Origin: UBA7398 sp964632545
GTDB lineage: Bacteria > Actinomycetota > Actinomycetes > Nanopelagicales > Nanopelagicaceae
NCBI GenBank assembly: GCA_964632545.1
Contig: CAZWBQ010000005.1
Span: 1-64,000 of the forward strand
Length of the DNA stretch: 64,000 nucleotides
Direction: 5' to 3'
The position numbers were made by a program, and so were the translations under genes. This document shows, one piece after another, positions 8,081 through 16,151 of the stretch. The stretch's first letter is position 1. Each line of letters begins with the position of its first letter. Under the pieces are notes generated by a model that worked only from the letters and a program-made list of their open reading frames with translations, did no database searches and had not been told where the DNA came from.

Positions 8081-8712
8081 TGCGATTAATCCTGGTTGGA
8101 CCACCAGGCGCTGGTAAAGGAACGCAAGCGGTACACCTAGCTTCGCACTTCGCTATTCCACACATTTCAACTGGTGATATTTTTCGCCTTAATTTGAAGA
8201 ATGGCACACCACTTGGAATCCAAGCGAAATCTTTTATGGATAATGGAAATTTAGTTCCAGATTCTGTTACAAATGAGATGGTTCGCGATCGCTTTACCCA
8301 CGGAGATGTTGGGAATGGTTTTCTCCTAGATGGTTACCCACGAAATGTTGGACAAGCAGAATTTTTAAAAAGCGCTTTAACTGCAGCTAATACTCCGCTG
8401 GATGCAGTCCTCGAACTAAAAATTGAGAACGAAGAGATCATTAAACGACTATCTTCACGTCGAACTTGTCGCGGTTGTGGCAACATTTATTCTGATACTG
8501 CTAAAAAATGTGAAAATTGTGATGGCGAGTTATATCAACGTGAAGACGATAAAGCCGAAGTAATTAAGCATCGCCTCGATGTGTATGCAGAGCAGACTGC
8601 ACCAATTATTGATTTCTATCAAAAAACTGGTTTGCTGAAAAGCATCTCGGCTCTTGGTGATGTAGCAGATATTTCAAAACGAGCCATCGCCGCCCTTTCA
8701 AACGGTATTTAA
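8080..8712 (+). CDS. adk: Adenylate kinase, zinc-lid type with shortened lid
   Basis: The enzyme converts ATP and AMP into two ADP. The P-loop GPPGAGKGT (residues 8-16), the AMP site and the DGYPRN block are intact over 210 residues. The LID domain carries four cysteines (130, 133, 144, 147) in two CxxC pairs followed by LYQREDD, which indicates a bound zinc. The spacing between the pairs is short compared with the usual Cys-lid form, and mycobacterial Adk has almost no lid. The secY-adk-map order is conserved. Confidence 0.97.
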   Translation: MRLILVGPPGAGKGTQAVHLASHFAIPHISTGDIFRLNLKNGTPLGIQAKSFMDNGNLVPDSVTNEMVRDRFTHGDVGNGFLLDGYPRNVGQAEFLKSALTAANTPLDAVLELKIENEEIIKRLSSRRTCRGCGNIYSDTAKKCENCDGELYQREDDKAEVIKHRLDVYAEQTAPIIDFYQKTGLLKSISALGDVADISKRAIAALSNGI

Positions 8713-9525
8713 ATGGCAATCCAAATTAAGAATTTGGCGCAACTTAAATCAATGCGCAAGGCTGGTTTGTTAGTTCGGGAAACCTTAGATTTAGTAAAAG
8801 CAAATATAAAACCGGGCATAACCACCAGCGCACTAGATGCAATCGCTGCAGCAAATATCAGTCGCGGTGGTGGCAAATCAAACTTCAAGGGATACCACGG
8901 TTTCACTGGCACAATTTGCGTTTCAATCAATGAAGAGATTGTGCATGGCATCCCAGGTGATCGCATGATCATGCCCGGAGATGTTGTCTCAATAGATTGC
9001 GGAGCGATTATCGAAGGTTGGCATGGTGATGCAGCTTTCTCAGTAATAGTTGAACCGATTGATCTCGCCGACCAAAAAATGTTAGATGTTTGTGAAACTT
9101 CCATGTGGCGCGGTATTGCAGCTGGCAAGTGCGGTGGGAAGTTAACCGATATGAGTTATGCAATTGAACAATACATAATTTCGCAAGGTAAATATGGAAT
9201 TTTGCGCGAGTATGGCGGCCATGGAATTGGAACTGAAATGCATCAAGAACCGCACATTTTAAATTTTGGAAAAGCTGGAAACGGACCAGAAATATTAATT
9301 GGAATGGCGTTAGCAATTGAACCAATGATCACTCGTGGAACTGATAAAACTAAAGTTTTATCAGATGATTGGACTGTAGTTACAACTGATAAATCTCGCG
9401 GTGCACATTTTGAAAATTCATTTGCAATTTTGCCTGATGGAAAACCATTCGTACTTACTGAACATGATGGTGGTAAAGCCGAATTAGGCGCGCTAGGCGT
9501 AGAAATATCATCACTGCTCGCTTAA
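8713..9525 (+). CDS. map: Methionine aminopeptidase, type I
   Basis: MetAP removes the initiator Met from nascent proteins. The 270-residue protein has the pita-bread fold signatures: metal-ligand Asp residues in VSIDCGAII and WHGDAAF, the His in GGHGIGTEMH, and Glu in ALAIEPM plus a later Glu. It begins immediately after the adk stop, which argues for coupled expression. The spc operon block ends here; the next genes are a functionally separate amino-sugar pair. Confidence 0.97.
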   Translation: MAIQIKNLAQLKSMRKAGLLVRETLDLVKANIKPGITTSALDAIAAANISRGGGKSNFKGYHGFTGTICVSINEEIVHGIPGDRMIMPGDVVSIDCGAIIEGWHGDAAFSVIVEPIDLADQKMLDVCETSMWRGIAAGKCGGKLTDMSYAIEQYIISQGKYGILREYGGHGIGTEMHQEPHILNFGKAGNGPEILIGMALAIEPMITRGTDKTKVLSDDWTVVTTDKSRGAHFENSFAILPDGKPFVLTEHDGGKAELGALGVEISSLLA

Positions 9526-9562
9526 TTTTTCCTAATTAGCAACAACTGTGCGAAAATTAGCC

Positions 9563-10594
9563 ATGAATAATTACGGTTCGCTAATGCGGGCAGAAATCGC
9601 GCAAATTCCAAGTATTTTTCAAAAGATAGCCGATCGAGCGACCGAAATTTCAGCTCAAGTTCAAGAACTTCAGTTAGATTCATTTGACTCCGTAATTTTG
9701 TTGGCCCGCGGCACTTCAGATAACGCAGCTCTATATTTGAAGTACTTAATCGAAACTAAAATAGGAATTCCGTGTGGCTTGGCTTCACCTTCAGTTGTGA
9801 CGATTTATCAGACCAAATTGAAGTTTAAAAATTGCTTGGTTATCGCGCTTAGTCAGAGCGGACAATCACCCGACCTTTTAACTTATGCGGCAGCCGCAAA
9901 AGTTGGTGGCGCTAAAGTGTTGGCGATAACTAATGATGAAAATAGTCCGCTAGCTAAGAGCGCAGATCTACATTTTTATTTAGAAGCTGGCGAAGAAAAA
10001 GCGGTTGCCGCAACGAAAAGTTACTCAGCCGAGTTATTGCTCTCGCTCGTAGTTGTTTCTTCTTGGGCGAAAGAATCGATTGATTTTGCAGCGCTAATTA
10101 GTGAAGCAAATCGAGCAGTTTTAAATATTGATATCGTTTCAAAAATCGTAGATAGTTTTGACCATACTTTTGGAATCACCACACTTGGCCGAGGTTTTGC
10201 ATATGCCAATGCCCATGAAACAGCCTTAAAAATCCAGGAAACTTTAAAGATTCCGGTCTCATCTTTTTCATCAGCTGATTATCTCCATGGACCGATCTCA
10301 TCACTTCACGAGAACTCTCGCGTGATTTTTTTAGCGCCATCTGGCGTTTCAACTGAGGGTATGGCAGCAACGGTTGCTCGAATTCGCGAAATCACACCTT
10401 ATATTTACTGGATCGGTAATGGTTTTGCGTTAAAAAATGGTGAGATTTCATTAGGAGGAGCGAAACTTTCAGAAACGCTTTCAGTTATAGCGGACAGCGT
10501 TGTTTTGCAACAGTTTGCCATGTTGCTTTCTGTAAAAAATGGGCTAAACCCCGATGCCCCAACTGGATTATTGAAAGTCACTAAGACTAAATGA
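9563..10594 (+). CDS. SIS-domain amino-sugar phosphate deaminase/isomerase (NagB-II / AgaS-like)
   Basis: This 343-residue protein has two SIS phosphosugar-binding domains (about residues 35-165 and 200-335), like the isomerase half of GlmS but without the glutaminase half. The ALSQSGQSPD loop and the KSYSAELL segment match the sugar-phosphate site. It overlaps nagA by 4 nt, so it most likely deaminates glucosamine-6-phosphate from NagA into fructose-6-phosphate plus ammonia. It could instead handle galactosamine-6-phosphate (AgaS). The start is uncertain: ATG 9563 fits the family, and an in-frame GTG lies at 9548; neither has a clear ribosome-binding site. Confidence 0.82.
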   Translation: MNNYGSLMRAEIAQIPSIFQKIADRATEISAQVQELQLDSFDSVILLARGTSDNAALYLKYLIETKIGIPCGLASPSVVTIYQTKLKFKNCLVIALSQSGQSPDLLTYAAAAKVGGAKVLAITNDENSPLAKSADLHFYLEAGEEKAVAATKSYSAELLLSLVVVSSWAKESIDFAALISEANRAVLNIDIVSKIVDSFDHTFGITTLGRGFAYANAHETALKIQETLKIPVSSFSSADYLHGPISSLHENSRVIFLAPSGVSTEGMAATVARIREITPYIYWIGNGFALKNGEISLGGAKLSETLSVIADSVVLQQFAMLLSVKNGLNPDAPTGLLKVTKTK

Positions 10595-11664
10595 TTTCAA
10601 CCTTTATCGAATCTGGTGCTATTCCAACGGTAAAAGCGTTGATAAATCAACATTGGGTTAATGGTGGAATTGTTGTTAAGGATCGAGCGCTAACTTCTTA
10701 TGGTGAAACTGCAGGAAGATCTGGGCTAGCGATTCCAGGTTTTGTTGATCTGCAAGTAAATGGCCATGGTGGGATGGATTTACTTTCTGCGAAAACAGTT
10801 TCAGATATAAAGAAAGTTTCAAAATCTCTTTACCGACAAGGTGTAGTTGGTTACTTACCAACTTTAATAACTGGACCAATTTCAGAGACGCTAAGAGTTA
10901 TGGATTTAATTGAAAATGCTAAACGCGAAACCGAGAGCGATGAAGCAAAAATTCTTGGTATCCATCTCGAAGGTCCGTTTATCTCGACTGCAAAGCCTGG
11001 TGTGCATCCGTTAGCTTATTTTCAAACTCCAGATTTAGATTTGATGGGCCAATATTTGCGAGCAGGGACGGTGGCGATTGTGACAATTGCACCAGAGCTT
11101 CCCGGCGCGATTGAAGTAATTAAGCATTTAACTGCAATGGGAATTGTGGTTTCACTTGGACATTCAAATGCTTCAGCAGATGAAGCCAACGCAGGTTTTG
11201 ATGCTGGCGCTAAAACTGTTACTCATTTATGGAATGCCATGCCGCCATTGAGTTCGCGCGCACCTGGGTTAGTTGGGGTAGCACTTGAACGAGAAGATGT
11301 GACCATTCAAATTATTGTCGATGGCGTGCACGTTGCCCCAGAAGTTGTAGAAGCAACGGTGGCCGCGGCGCCAGATCGATTTGTAGTAACCAATGATGCA
11401 GTTGCGCCAGCCGGACTTGGCGACGGTAAATTTCCATTTGGAACCTTTGAAGTAGAAGTTAAAGCAGGTCGCGCAGTTCGAAGCGATGGCGTGCTAGCTG
11501 GGGGAGTTGAATCACTTTATGGTTCGCTTAATTTGCTATTAGACCTCGGGGTAAATCTGGATTCGGCGATTGCTAGCATGAGTTCTCGACCTGCAGCTCT
11601 TATTGGCCAAGGCCATATCGGAACCCTCGATTTGGGCGCCCCAGTTCAGGTAATTCCCGCATAG
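10591..11664 (+). CDS. nagA: N-acetylglucosamine-6-phosphate deacetylase
   Basis: NagA hydrolyses GlcNAc-6-phosphate to glucosamine-6-phosphate and acetate. The 357-residue amidohydrolase shows LQVNGHGGMDLL, the metal Glu in HLEGPF, His in SLGHSNA, HLWNAMPPLSSR, the DGVHVAPEV block and the catalytic Asp in VTNDAVAPAG. Its ATG overlaps the SIS gene stop. Together the pair forms a minimal catabolic or recycling route for GlcNAc from chitin or cell wall; no uptake gene is adjacent. GlmS at 20256 runs the opposite reaction. Confidence 0.95.
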   Translation: MISTFIESGAIPTVKALINQHWVNGGIVVKDRALTSYGETAGRSGLAIPGFVDLQVNGHGGMDLLSAKTVSDIKKVSKSLYRQGVVGYLPTLITGPISETLRVMDLIENAKRETESDEAKILGIHLEGPFISTAKPGVHPLAYFQTPDLDLMGQYLRAGTVAIVTIAPELPGAIEVIKHLTAMGIVVSLGHSNASADEANAGFDAGAKTVTHLWNAMPPLSSRAPGLVGVALEREDVTIQIIVDGVHVAPEVVEATVAAAPDRFVVTNDAVAPAGLGDGKFPFGTFEVEVKAGRAVRSDGVLAGGVESLYGSLNLLLDLGVNLDSAIASMSSRPAALIGQGHIGTLDLGAPVQVIPA

Positions 11665-11808
11665 CTTCCAGCGGATTTCCCTTATACCGCCGCTCCGCCT
11701 AAACTAACCCTCTGCCTATCGGCGCGTTGCTTTGAAAGAAATTTGAAAGTAGCCAACTGAGCGGAAGCATGTAAGTAAATTCGAAAAACGAGAGTTAGTA
11801 GGTAGTGC

Positions 11809-12030
11809 TTGGCCAAAAAAGAAGGTGCAATCGAAATCGAAGGCACCGTGGCTGAAGCTTTACCAAACGCAATGTTTCGCGTTGAGCTTACAAATGGACA
11901 CAATGTGCTCGCGCACATCAGCGGGAAGATGCGACAGAACTACATTCGCATTTTGCCATCTGATCGTGTGATCGTGGAGTTGAGTCCATATGACCTCACT
12001 AGAGGTCGAATTATTTACCGTTATAAATAA
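11809..12030 (+). CDS. infA: Translation initiation factor IF-1
   Basis: IF-1 occupies the A-site during initiation. The 73-residue OB-fold protein has the classic AKKEGAIEIEGTV start, HISGKMRQNYIRILPSDRV, and the YDLTRGRIIYRYK end. The start must be TTG at 11809, because the only upstream codons before the in-frame TAG are TAG-TGC. A rare start is notable for such an essential protein and could tune its level. The 144-nt region upstream probably contains its own promoter. Confidence 0.96.
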   Translation: MAKKEGAIEIEGTVAEALPNAMFRVELTNGHNVLAHISGKMRQNYIRILPSDRVIVELSPYDLTRGRIIYRYK

Positions 12031-12057
12031 TTAGTTACGTTACGAAACGAGGAAGTT

Positions 12058-12171
12058 GTGAAGGTTAAACCAAGCGTGAAGAAGATTTGCGACAAGTGCA
12101 AAGTTGTACGTCGTAATGGTCGCGTCATGGTTATCTGCGACAACCTACGCCACAAGCAACGTCAAGGCTAA
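12058..12171 (+). CDS. rpmJ: 50S ribosomal protein L36, zinc (C+) type
   Basis: This is a 37-residue L36 starting with GTG (VKVKPSVKKICDKCK). It has the Cys-x2-Cys pair, then Cys and His in ICDNLRH, which form the zinc ribbon. L36 stabilises the 50S near the peptidyl-transferase centre. It lies between infA and rpsM, the conserved order, with the purine-rich AACGAGGAAG site upstream. Confidence 0.95.
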   Translation: MKVKPSVKKICDKCKVVRRNGRVMVICDNLRHKQRQG

Positions 12172-12215
12172 TTTTTTATAGCAGTTATAACTAAATAAAA
12201 GTACGTGTGGTGCAA

Positions 12216-12287
12216 TTAGTAGGAAACTACTAAACCTTCTGCCCGAAGGCGGAAGCTCGAAAGAGAAGCACTGCTCAGGACCTTCGG
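12216..12287 (+). promoter_or_regulatory. Structured leader before rpsM with competing hairpins
   Basis: The 137-nt gap before rpsM contains a perfect hairpin TTAGTAG-GAAA-CTACTAA (12216-12233). Three further arms follow: CCTTC (12235-12239), CCGAAGG (12243-12249) and CCTTCGG (12281-12287). The middle arm can pair with either outer arm but not both, an arrangement typical of a regulatory switch. By analogy, the E. coli alpha operon is repressed by S4 at a leader pseudoknot before rpsM. No T-run follows, so control would be translational. Function here is inference. Confidence 0.5.
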
Positions 12288-12308
12288 AATAATGGAATAG
12301 GTATGTAA

Positions 12309-12686
12309 ATGGCCCGTCTAGTTGGCGTCGACCTGCCGCGTGAAAAACGGCTTGAGGTTGCGCTTCAATATATTTTCGGAATCGGTGAGACTCGCGCGCA
12401 TGCAACACTTGCAGCGACTGGTGTTTCGCCAGATATCCGCGTTAAGGATCTGCAAGAACCAGATCTAATCAAGCTTCGTGAATACATCGAAGCAAATTAT
12501 AAAATCGAAGGTGATTTGCGCCGTGAAATTTCTGGCGATATCCGTCGTAAAGTTGAAATTCAGTGCTACCAAGGAATTCGTCACCGCAAGGGACTTCCAG
12601 TTCGTGGCCAACGTACCCACACCAATGCACGAACTCGTAAGGGTCCACGTGTAGCAATTGCTGGCAAGAAGAAGGAGACCAAGTAA
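12309..12686 (+). CDS. rpsM: 30S ribosomal protein S13
   Basis: S13 has 125 residues with MARLVGVDLPREKRLEVAL, the helix-hairpin-helix segment, and the basic GQRTHTNARTRKGPR tail that reaches the P-site tRNA. It interacts with S19 in the 30S head. It opens the alpha operon block (S13-S11-S4-rpoA-L17) and shares one base with the rpsK start. The preceding gap holds a structured leader. Confidence 0.97.
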   Translation: MARLVGVDLPREKRLEVALQYIFGIGETRAHATLAATGVSPDIRVKDLQEPDLIKLREYIEANYKIEGDLRREISGDIRRKVEIQCYQGIRHRKGLPVRGQRTHTNARTRKGPRVAIAGKKKETK

Positions 12687-13114
12687 TGGCCGCCCCAAAA
12701 GCTAAAACCGCAACTGCTAAAACTGGCGTAAAAGGTAAGGTCAAGATTCGCAAGAAGGAAAAGAAGAATGTTGCCTTCGGACATGCGTATATCAAGAGCA
12801 CCTTTAACAACACCATTATTTCTATTACTGATCCATCCGGCGCTGTAATTTCTTGGGCTTCTTCAGGCCAAGTTGGATTTAAGGGATCACGTAAATCAAC
12901 ACCGTTCGCTGCCCAACTTGCTGCAGAAGCTGCTGCACGTAAAGCACAAGAACACGGTTTGAAAAAAGTAGATGTTTTCGTAAAGGGCCCAGGCTCTGGT
13001 CGCGAAACTGCAATTCGTTCATTACAAGCAGCCGGTTTAGAAGTTGGAGCCATCTCTGATGTAACTCCAATGGCACATAACGGTTGTCGTCCACCAAAAC
13101 CTCGTAGAGTTTAA
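12686..13114 (+). CDS. rpsK: 30S ribosomal protein S11
   Basis: S11 has 142 residues. A Lys/Ala-rich N-terminal extension of about 25 residues precedes the conserved core HAYIKSTFNNTIISITD, and the end HNGCRPPKPRRV is typical. It binds 16S rRNA in the platform next to the E-site. It overlaps rpsM by one base. GGAAGG at 13115-13120 is the ribosome-binding site of rpsD. Confidence 0.97.
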   Translation: MAAPKAKTATAKTGVKGKVKIRKKEKKNVAFGHAYIKSTFNNTIISITDPSGAVISWASSGQVGFKGSRKSTPFAAQLAAEAAARKAQEHGLKKVDVFVKGPGSGRETAIRSLQAAGLEVGAISDVTPMAHNGCRPPKPRRV

Positions 13115-13130
13115 GGAAGGAAGAAACTAA

Positions 13131-13757
13131 ATGGCTCGTTATACCGGTGCAGATTGCAAGCGCTGCCGTCGCGAAAAAGTAAAGCTCTTCCTCAAGGGCT
13201 CTAAGTGCGATGGACCAAAGTGTCCGATTGAATCTCGTCCATACCCACCTGGGCAACATGGTCGTGGTCGTTCCAAGGATTCTGAATACTTATTACAGAT
13301 GCGCGAAAAGCAAAAGTGCGCACGTATTTACGGTGTTCTAGAACGCCAATTCCGAAATTATTATGAAGAGGCAAGCCGTCTCGCTGGCAAAACTGGTGAG
13401 AACTTGTTAATTCTGCTTGAGACTCGTTTGGATAACGTGGTTTATCGCGCAGGCTTTGCCAAGAGCCGCGATATGGCCCGCCAATTTGTTCGTCACGGAC
13501 ATATTTTGGTTAACGGCAAGAAGGTTGATATTCCTTCTTATCGTGTATCCATCTACGACATCGTTGATGTTGTTGAAAAATCCCAAGACTTGACGCCATT
13601 TATTGTGGCGAGCGCCGAATTCGGCGAAAAATCAGTACCAGCATGGATGGAAGTTGTGCATTCACAGATGCGCATCATCATCCACGGTCAACCAAACCGC
13701 GCTGTGATTGATACTCAAGTCCAAGAACAATTAATCGTTGAGCTTTACTCCAAGTAA
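13131..13757 (+). CDS. rpsD: 30S ribosomal protein S4, cysteine-containing form
   Basis: S4 initiates 30S assembly and has 208 residues. Four cysteines near the N-terminus (CKRC, then KCDGPKC) suggest the zinc-binding form. The S4 RNA-binding domain (LETRLDNVVYRAGFAKSRDMARQFVRHGHI) follows. In E. coli this protein represses the alpha operon by binding its leader. The leader at 12216-12287 is a candidate target here (inference). Confidence 0.97.
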   Translation: MARYTGADCKRCRREKVKLFLKGSKCDGPKCPIESRPYPPGQHGRGRSKDSEYLLQMREKQKCARIYGVLERQFRNYYEEASRLAGKTGENLLILLETRLDNVVYRAGFAKSRDMARQFVRHGHILVNGKKVDIPSYRVSIYDIVDVVEKSQDLTPFIVASAEFGEKSVPAWMEVVHSQMRIIIHGQPNRAVIDTQVQEQLIVELYSK

Positions 13758-13846
13758 AAGCTGATTTAAAGATTTAAAAAAACTAAAAACCGTACCAACC
13801 CAGGCGACATCAAATAGCGGATGTCCCAGACCTATGGAGGAACCCA

Positions 13847-14860
13847 GTGCTAATTGCACAACGTCCCGTCCTTTCCGAGGAAGTAGTAAACGAAGGCCGT
13901 TCTCGGTTCATTATTGAGCCGTTGGAACCAGGCTTTGGTTACACACTTGGAAATTCACTACGTCGTACCCTGCTCTCTTCAATCCCAGGCGCTGCTATAA
14001 CTAGCATCCGCGTGGCCGGTGCGCTCCACGAGTTCAGCACCATTGAAGGCGTTAAAGAGGATCTCACTGAGATCGTTCTCAACATCAAGAACCTGGTTTT
14101 CTCATCCGATAACGATGAGCCAACCGTTGCTTACATCCGCAAAAACGGAGATGGCAAAGTAACTGGCGCTGATGTTGCAGTTCCTGCTGGCGTTGAAGTT
14201 CATAACCCTGATCTTCACATCGCAACCTTGAATGCAAAAGCAAATCTTGAAATTGAAATCACGATTGAACGTGGTCGCGGTTATGTGACTGCAGTTCAAA
14301 ATAAGCAAGTTGGCGCTGAGATCGGAAGAATTCCGGTTGACTCAATCTATTCTCCAGTACTTCGTGTTACCTACAAGGTAGAAGCAACTCGTGTAGAACA
14401 ACGCACCGACTTCGATCGTCTAATTCTTGATGTAGAAACTAAACGTTCTATCTCACCTCGTGATGCAATGGCATCGGCTGGTAAGACACTTGTTGAACTC
14501 TTTGGTCTCGCTCACGAACTTAATTATTCAGCTGAAGGAATTGACCTCGGTCCTTCCATTCAAGATGCAGCGCTCGCTGCAGATCTAGCGCTTCCAATCG
14601 AAGATCTTGATCTGACCGTGCGTTCATATAACTGCTTAAAGCGTGAAGGAATCCACACTGTTGGAGAGCTCATTAGCCGCAGCGAAGCTGATCTATTAGA
14701 TATCCGTAATTTCGGATCAAAATCAATCGACGAAGTAAAAGCTAAATTGGTATCAATGGGTATGCAACTCAAAGATTCACCAGTTGGCTTTGATCCAACT
14801 AAGCACCAGAACTATGGCGCCGATGTTGATGATGATCTAGTCGAATCAGAGCAGGCGTAA
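13847..14860 (+). CDS. rpoA: RNA polymerase subunit alpha
   Basis: RpoA has 337 residues and starts with GTG after a strong GGAGGA site (13836-13841). The N-terminal assembly domain contains GFGYTLGNSLRRTLLSSIPGA and the C-terminal domain contains the helix-hairpin-helix region around RSYNCLKREGIHTVGELI. It dimerises to scaffold beta and beta', and its C-terminal domain binds UP elements and activators. An 89-nt leader with a small GACATC/GATGTC hairpin (13806-13825) separates it from rpsD. Confidence 0.98.
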   Translation: MLIAQRPVLSEEVVNEGRSRFIIEPLEPGFGYTLGNSLRRTLLSSIPGAAITSIRVAGALHEFSTIEGVKEDLTEIVLNIKNLVFSSDNDEPTVAYIRKNGDGKVTGADVAVPAGVEVHNPDLHIATLNAKANLEIEITIERGRGYVTAVQNKQVGAEIGRIPVDSIYSPVLRVTYKVEATRVEQRTDFDRLILDVETKRSISPRDAMASAGKTLVELFGLAHELNYSAEGIDLGPSIQDAALAADLALPIEDLDLTVRSYNCLKREGIHTVGELISRSEADLLDIRNFGSKSIDEVKAKLVSMGMQLKDSPVGFDPTKHQNYGADVDDDLVESEQA

Positions 14861-14874
14861 GGTAGGAATAGATA

Positions 14875-15333
14875 ATGCCAAAACCAAGTAAAGGCCCACG
14901 CCTCGGCTCCAGCCCATCACACGAACGTTTATTGCTACGCACACTTGCGGAACAACTTTTCCAACACGGGAAAATCACCACAACTGAAGCGAAAGCAAAA
15001 CGGTTACGTCCACTAGCTGAAAAGTTAATCACTCATGCAAAAAAGGGTGACCTTGCAGCACGTCGGTTAGTTCTGGCACAGATTACAAATAAGAGCGTAG
15101 TTCACACACTCTTTACTGAAATCGGTCCACGATTTGAAGCGCGCAAAGGTGGCTATACCCGGATCACAAAGATTGGCCCACGCAAGGGCGATAACGCGCC
15201 AATGGCAGTTATCGAAGTACTTGCTGATGGCATATCTGCAAAGAATGCAACAGTTGATGAAGCAGTTAAAGTTACAAAGAAAGCTGCGGCACCGAAGAAG
15301 AAAGCTGCAGCTAAGAAAGCTGTCGCTAAGTAA
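14875..15333 (+). CDS. rplQ: 50S ribosomal protein L17
   Basis: L17 has 152 residues and begins MPKPSKGPRLGSSPSHERLLLRTLAEQL, followed by TTEAKAKRLRPLAEKLITHAKK. The C-terminal Lys/Ala repeats (PKKKAAAKKAVAK) form a basic tail seen in many actinobacteria. It closes the alpha operon. The operon's natural terminator hairpin lies 33 nt downstream, but inside the truA reading frame. Confidence 0.97.
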   Translation: MPKPSKGPRLGSSPSHERLLLRTLAEQLFQHGKITTTEAKAKRLRPLAEKLITHAKKGDLAARRLVLAQITNKSVVHTLFTEIGPRFEARKGGYTRITKIGPRKGDNAPMAVIEVLADGISAKNATVDEAVKVTKKAAAPKKKAAAKKAVAK

Positions 15334-15360
15334 AGCAATTCTTCACAAAATAGCTTAACG

Positions 15361-16146
15361 ATGGAACCCACTCTCAACCCTGAGAGTGGGTTTTTTCGTA
15401 TCCGAATAGATTTTTCATATGATGGTACAAATTTTGCTGGCTGGGCTAAGCAACCAGATCAAATAACTATTCAAAGCACGTTAGAGAGCGCGCTCGAAAC
15501 TTTTACTCGCGAAACCATTTCTTTAACGGCTGCTGGCCGAACTGATGCTGGCGTACATGCCGCTCAACAAGTTGCCCACTTTGATTTACCAAATTTAGAT
15601 CGCGATGGGAATTTGTGGGAGATCGAAAATTTTGCCTATAAATTAAACCGAATTCTTACTGAAGATATTCGCATAATTTCAGCCGTTATAGCACCGATTG
15701 ATTTCCATGCCCGATTTTCCGCAATACGCCGCCATTACATATATAAAATTGCCGATGGGCTACAGACAATCCCACCGTTAGCGCGCTTTGACACCACCTC
15801 TTGGTATCGCGAATTAGATTTAAACCGATTAAAAGTAGCTAGTGCATTTTTAATAGGTAAGCATGACTTTGCAACGTTCTGCAAACCCGATGCTGGCGCA
15901 ACCACCATAAGAACTTTAGAAACCTTTAATTGGGAGCGGGGCAGCGATGGGTTTCTAAGAGCGGATGTCATCGGTGATGCATTCTGTTATTCAATGGTTC
16001 GCAACATGGTTGGTGCAGTCGCCTGCGTTGCAGAAGGTCGATTTGAACCAGAATGGATTAAATCTATACTTGAAGATAAAACTCGAATCAGCGATAGTTT
16101 AGTTTTTCCAGCGCGCGGCTTAACGTTGCAGAGCATTGCGTATTAA
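15361..16146 (+). CDS. truA: tRNA pseudouridine(38-40) synthase
   Basis: TruA converts U38-U40 of the tRNA anticodon arm to pseudouridine. The 261-residue protein contains FSYDGTNFAGWAKQ, the catalytic Asp in AAGRTDAGVHA, FHARFSAIRRHYIYKI and the C-terminal SMVRNMVGA. The ATG at 15361 adds about 12 residues before the normal family start (RIRIDFSYDG); these residues are encoded by a terminator hairpin. No alternative ATG, GTG or TTG lies in frame after the hairpin. Initiation at a non-standard codon such as ATC or ATA cannot be excluded. Confidence 0.93.
   Translation: MEPTLNPESGFFRIRIDFSYDGTNFAGWAKQPDQITIQSTLESALETFTRETISLTAAGRTDAGVHAAQQVAHFDLPNLDRDGNLWEIENFAYKLNRILTEDIRIISAVIAPIDFHARFSAIRRHYIYKIADGLQTIPPLARFDTTSWYRELDLNRLKVASAFLIGKHDFATFCKPDAGATTIRTLETFNWERGSDGFLRADVIGDAFCYSMVRNMVGAVACVAEGRFEPEWIKSILEDKTRISDSLVFPARGLTLQSIAY
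15364..15396 (+). terminator. Intrinsic terminator embedded in the truA 5' end
   Basis: ACCCACTCTC (15366-15375) and GAGAGTGGGT (15382-15391) form a perfect 10-bp stem around AACCCT, extendable by one A-T pair, followed by T91-T96. This is a textbook Rho-independent terminator for the alpha operon. It lies within codons 2-12 of truA, whose only in-frame standard start codon in the region is ATG 15361. A ribosome translating truA would cover the stem, so termination may depend on truA initiation. Confidence 0.85.
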
Positions 16147-16151
16147 TAAAA

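Noticed and set aside
9563..10594. A second glucosamine-6-phosphate synthase
   Set aside because: The glutaminase domain with N-terminal Cys is absent; linkage to nagA favours catabolism.
12469..13053. 194-codon minus-strand frame across rpsM/rpsK, and similar long frames at 27081-27668, 27574-28161 and 38373-38876
   Set aside because: They lie wholly antisense to well-supported genes, match no family, and show the low-complexity composition of shadow frames.
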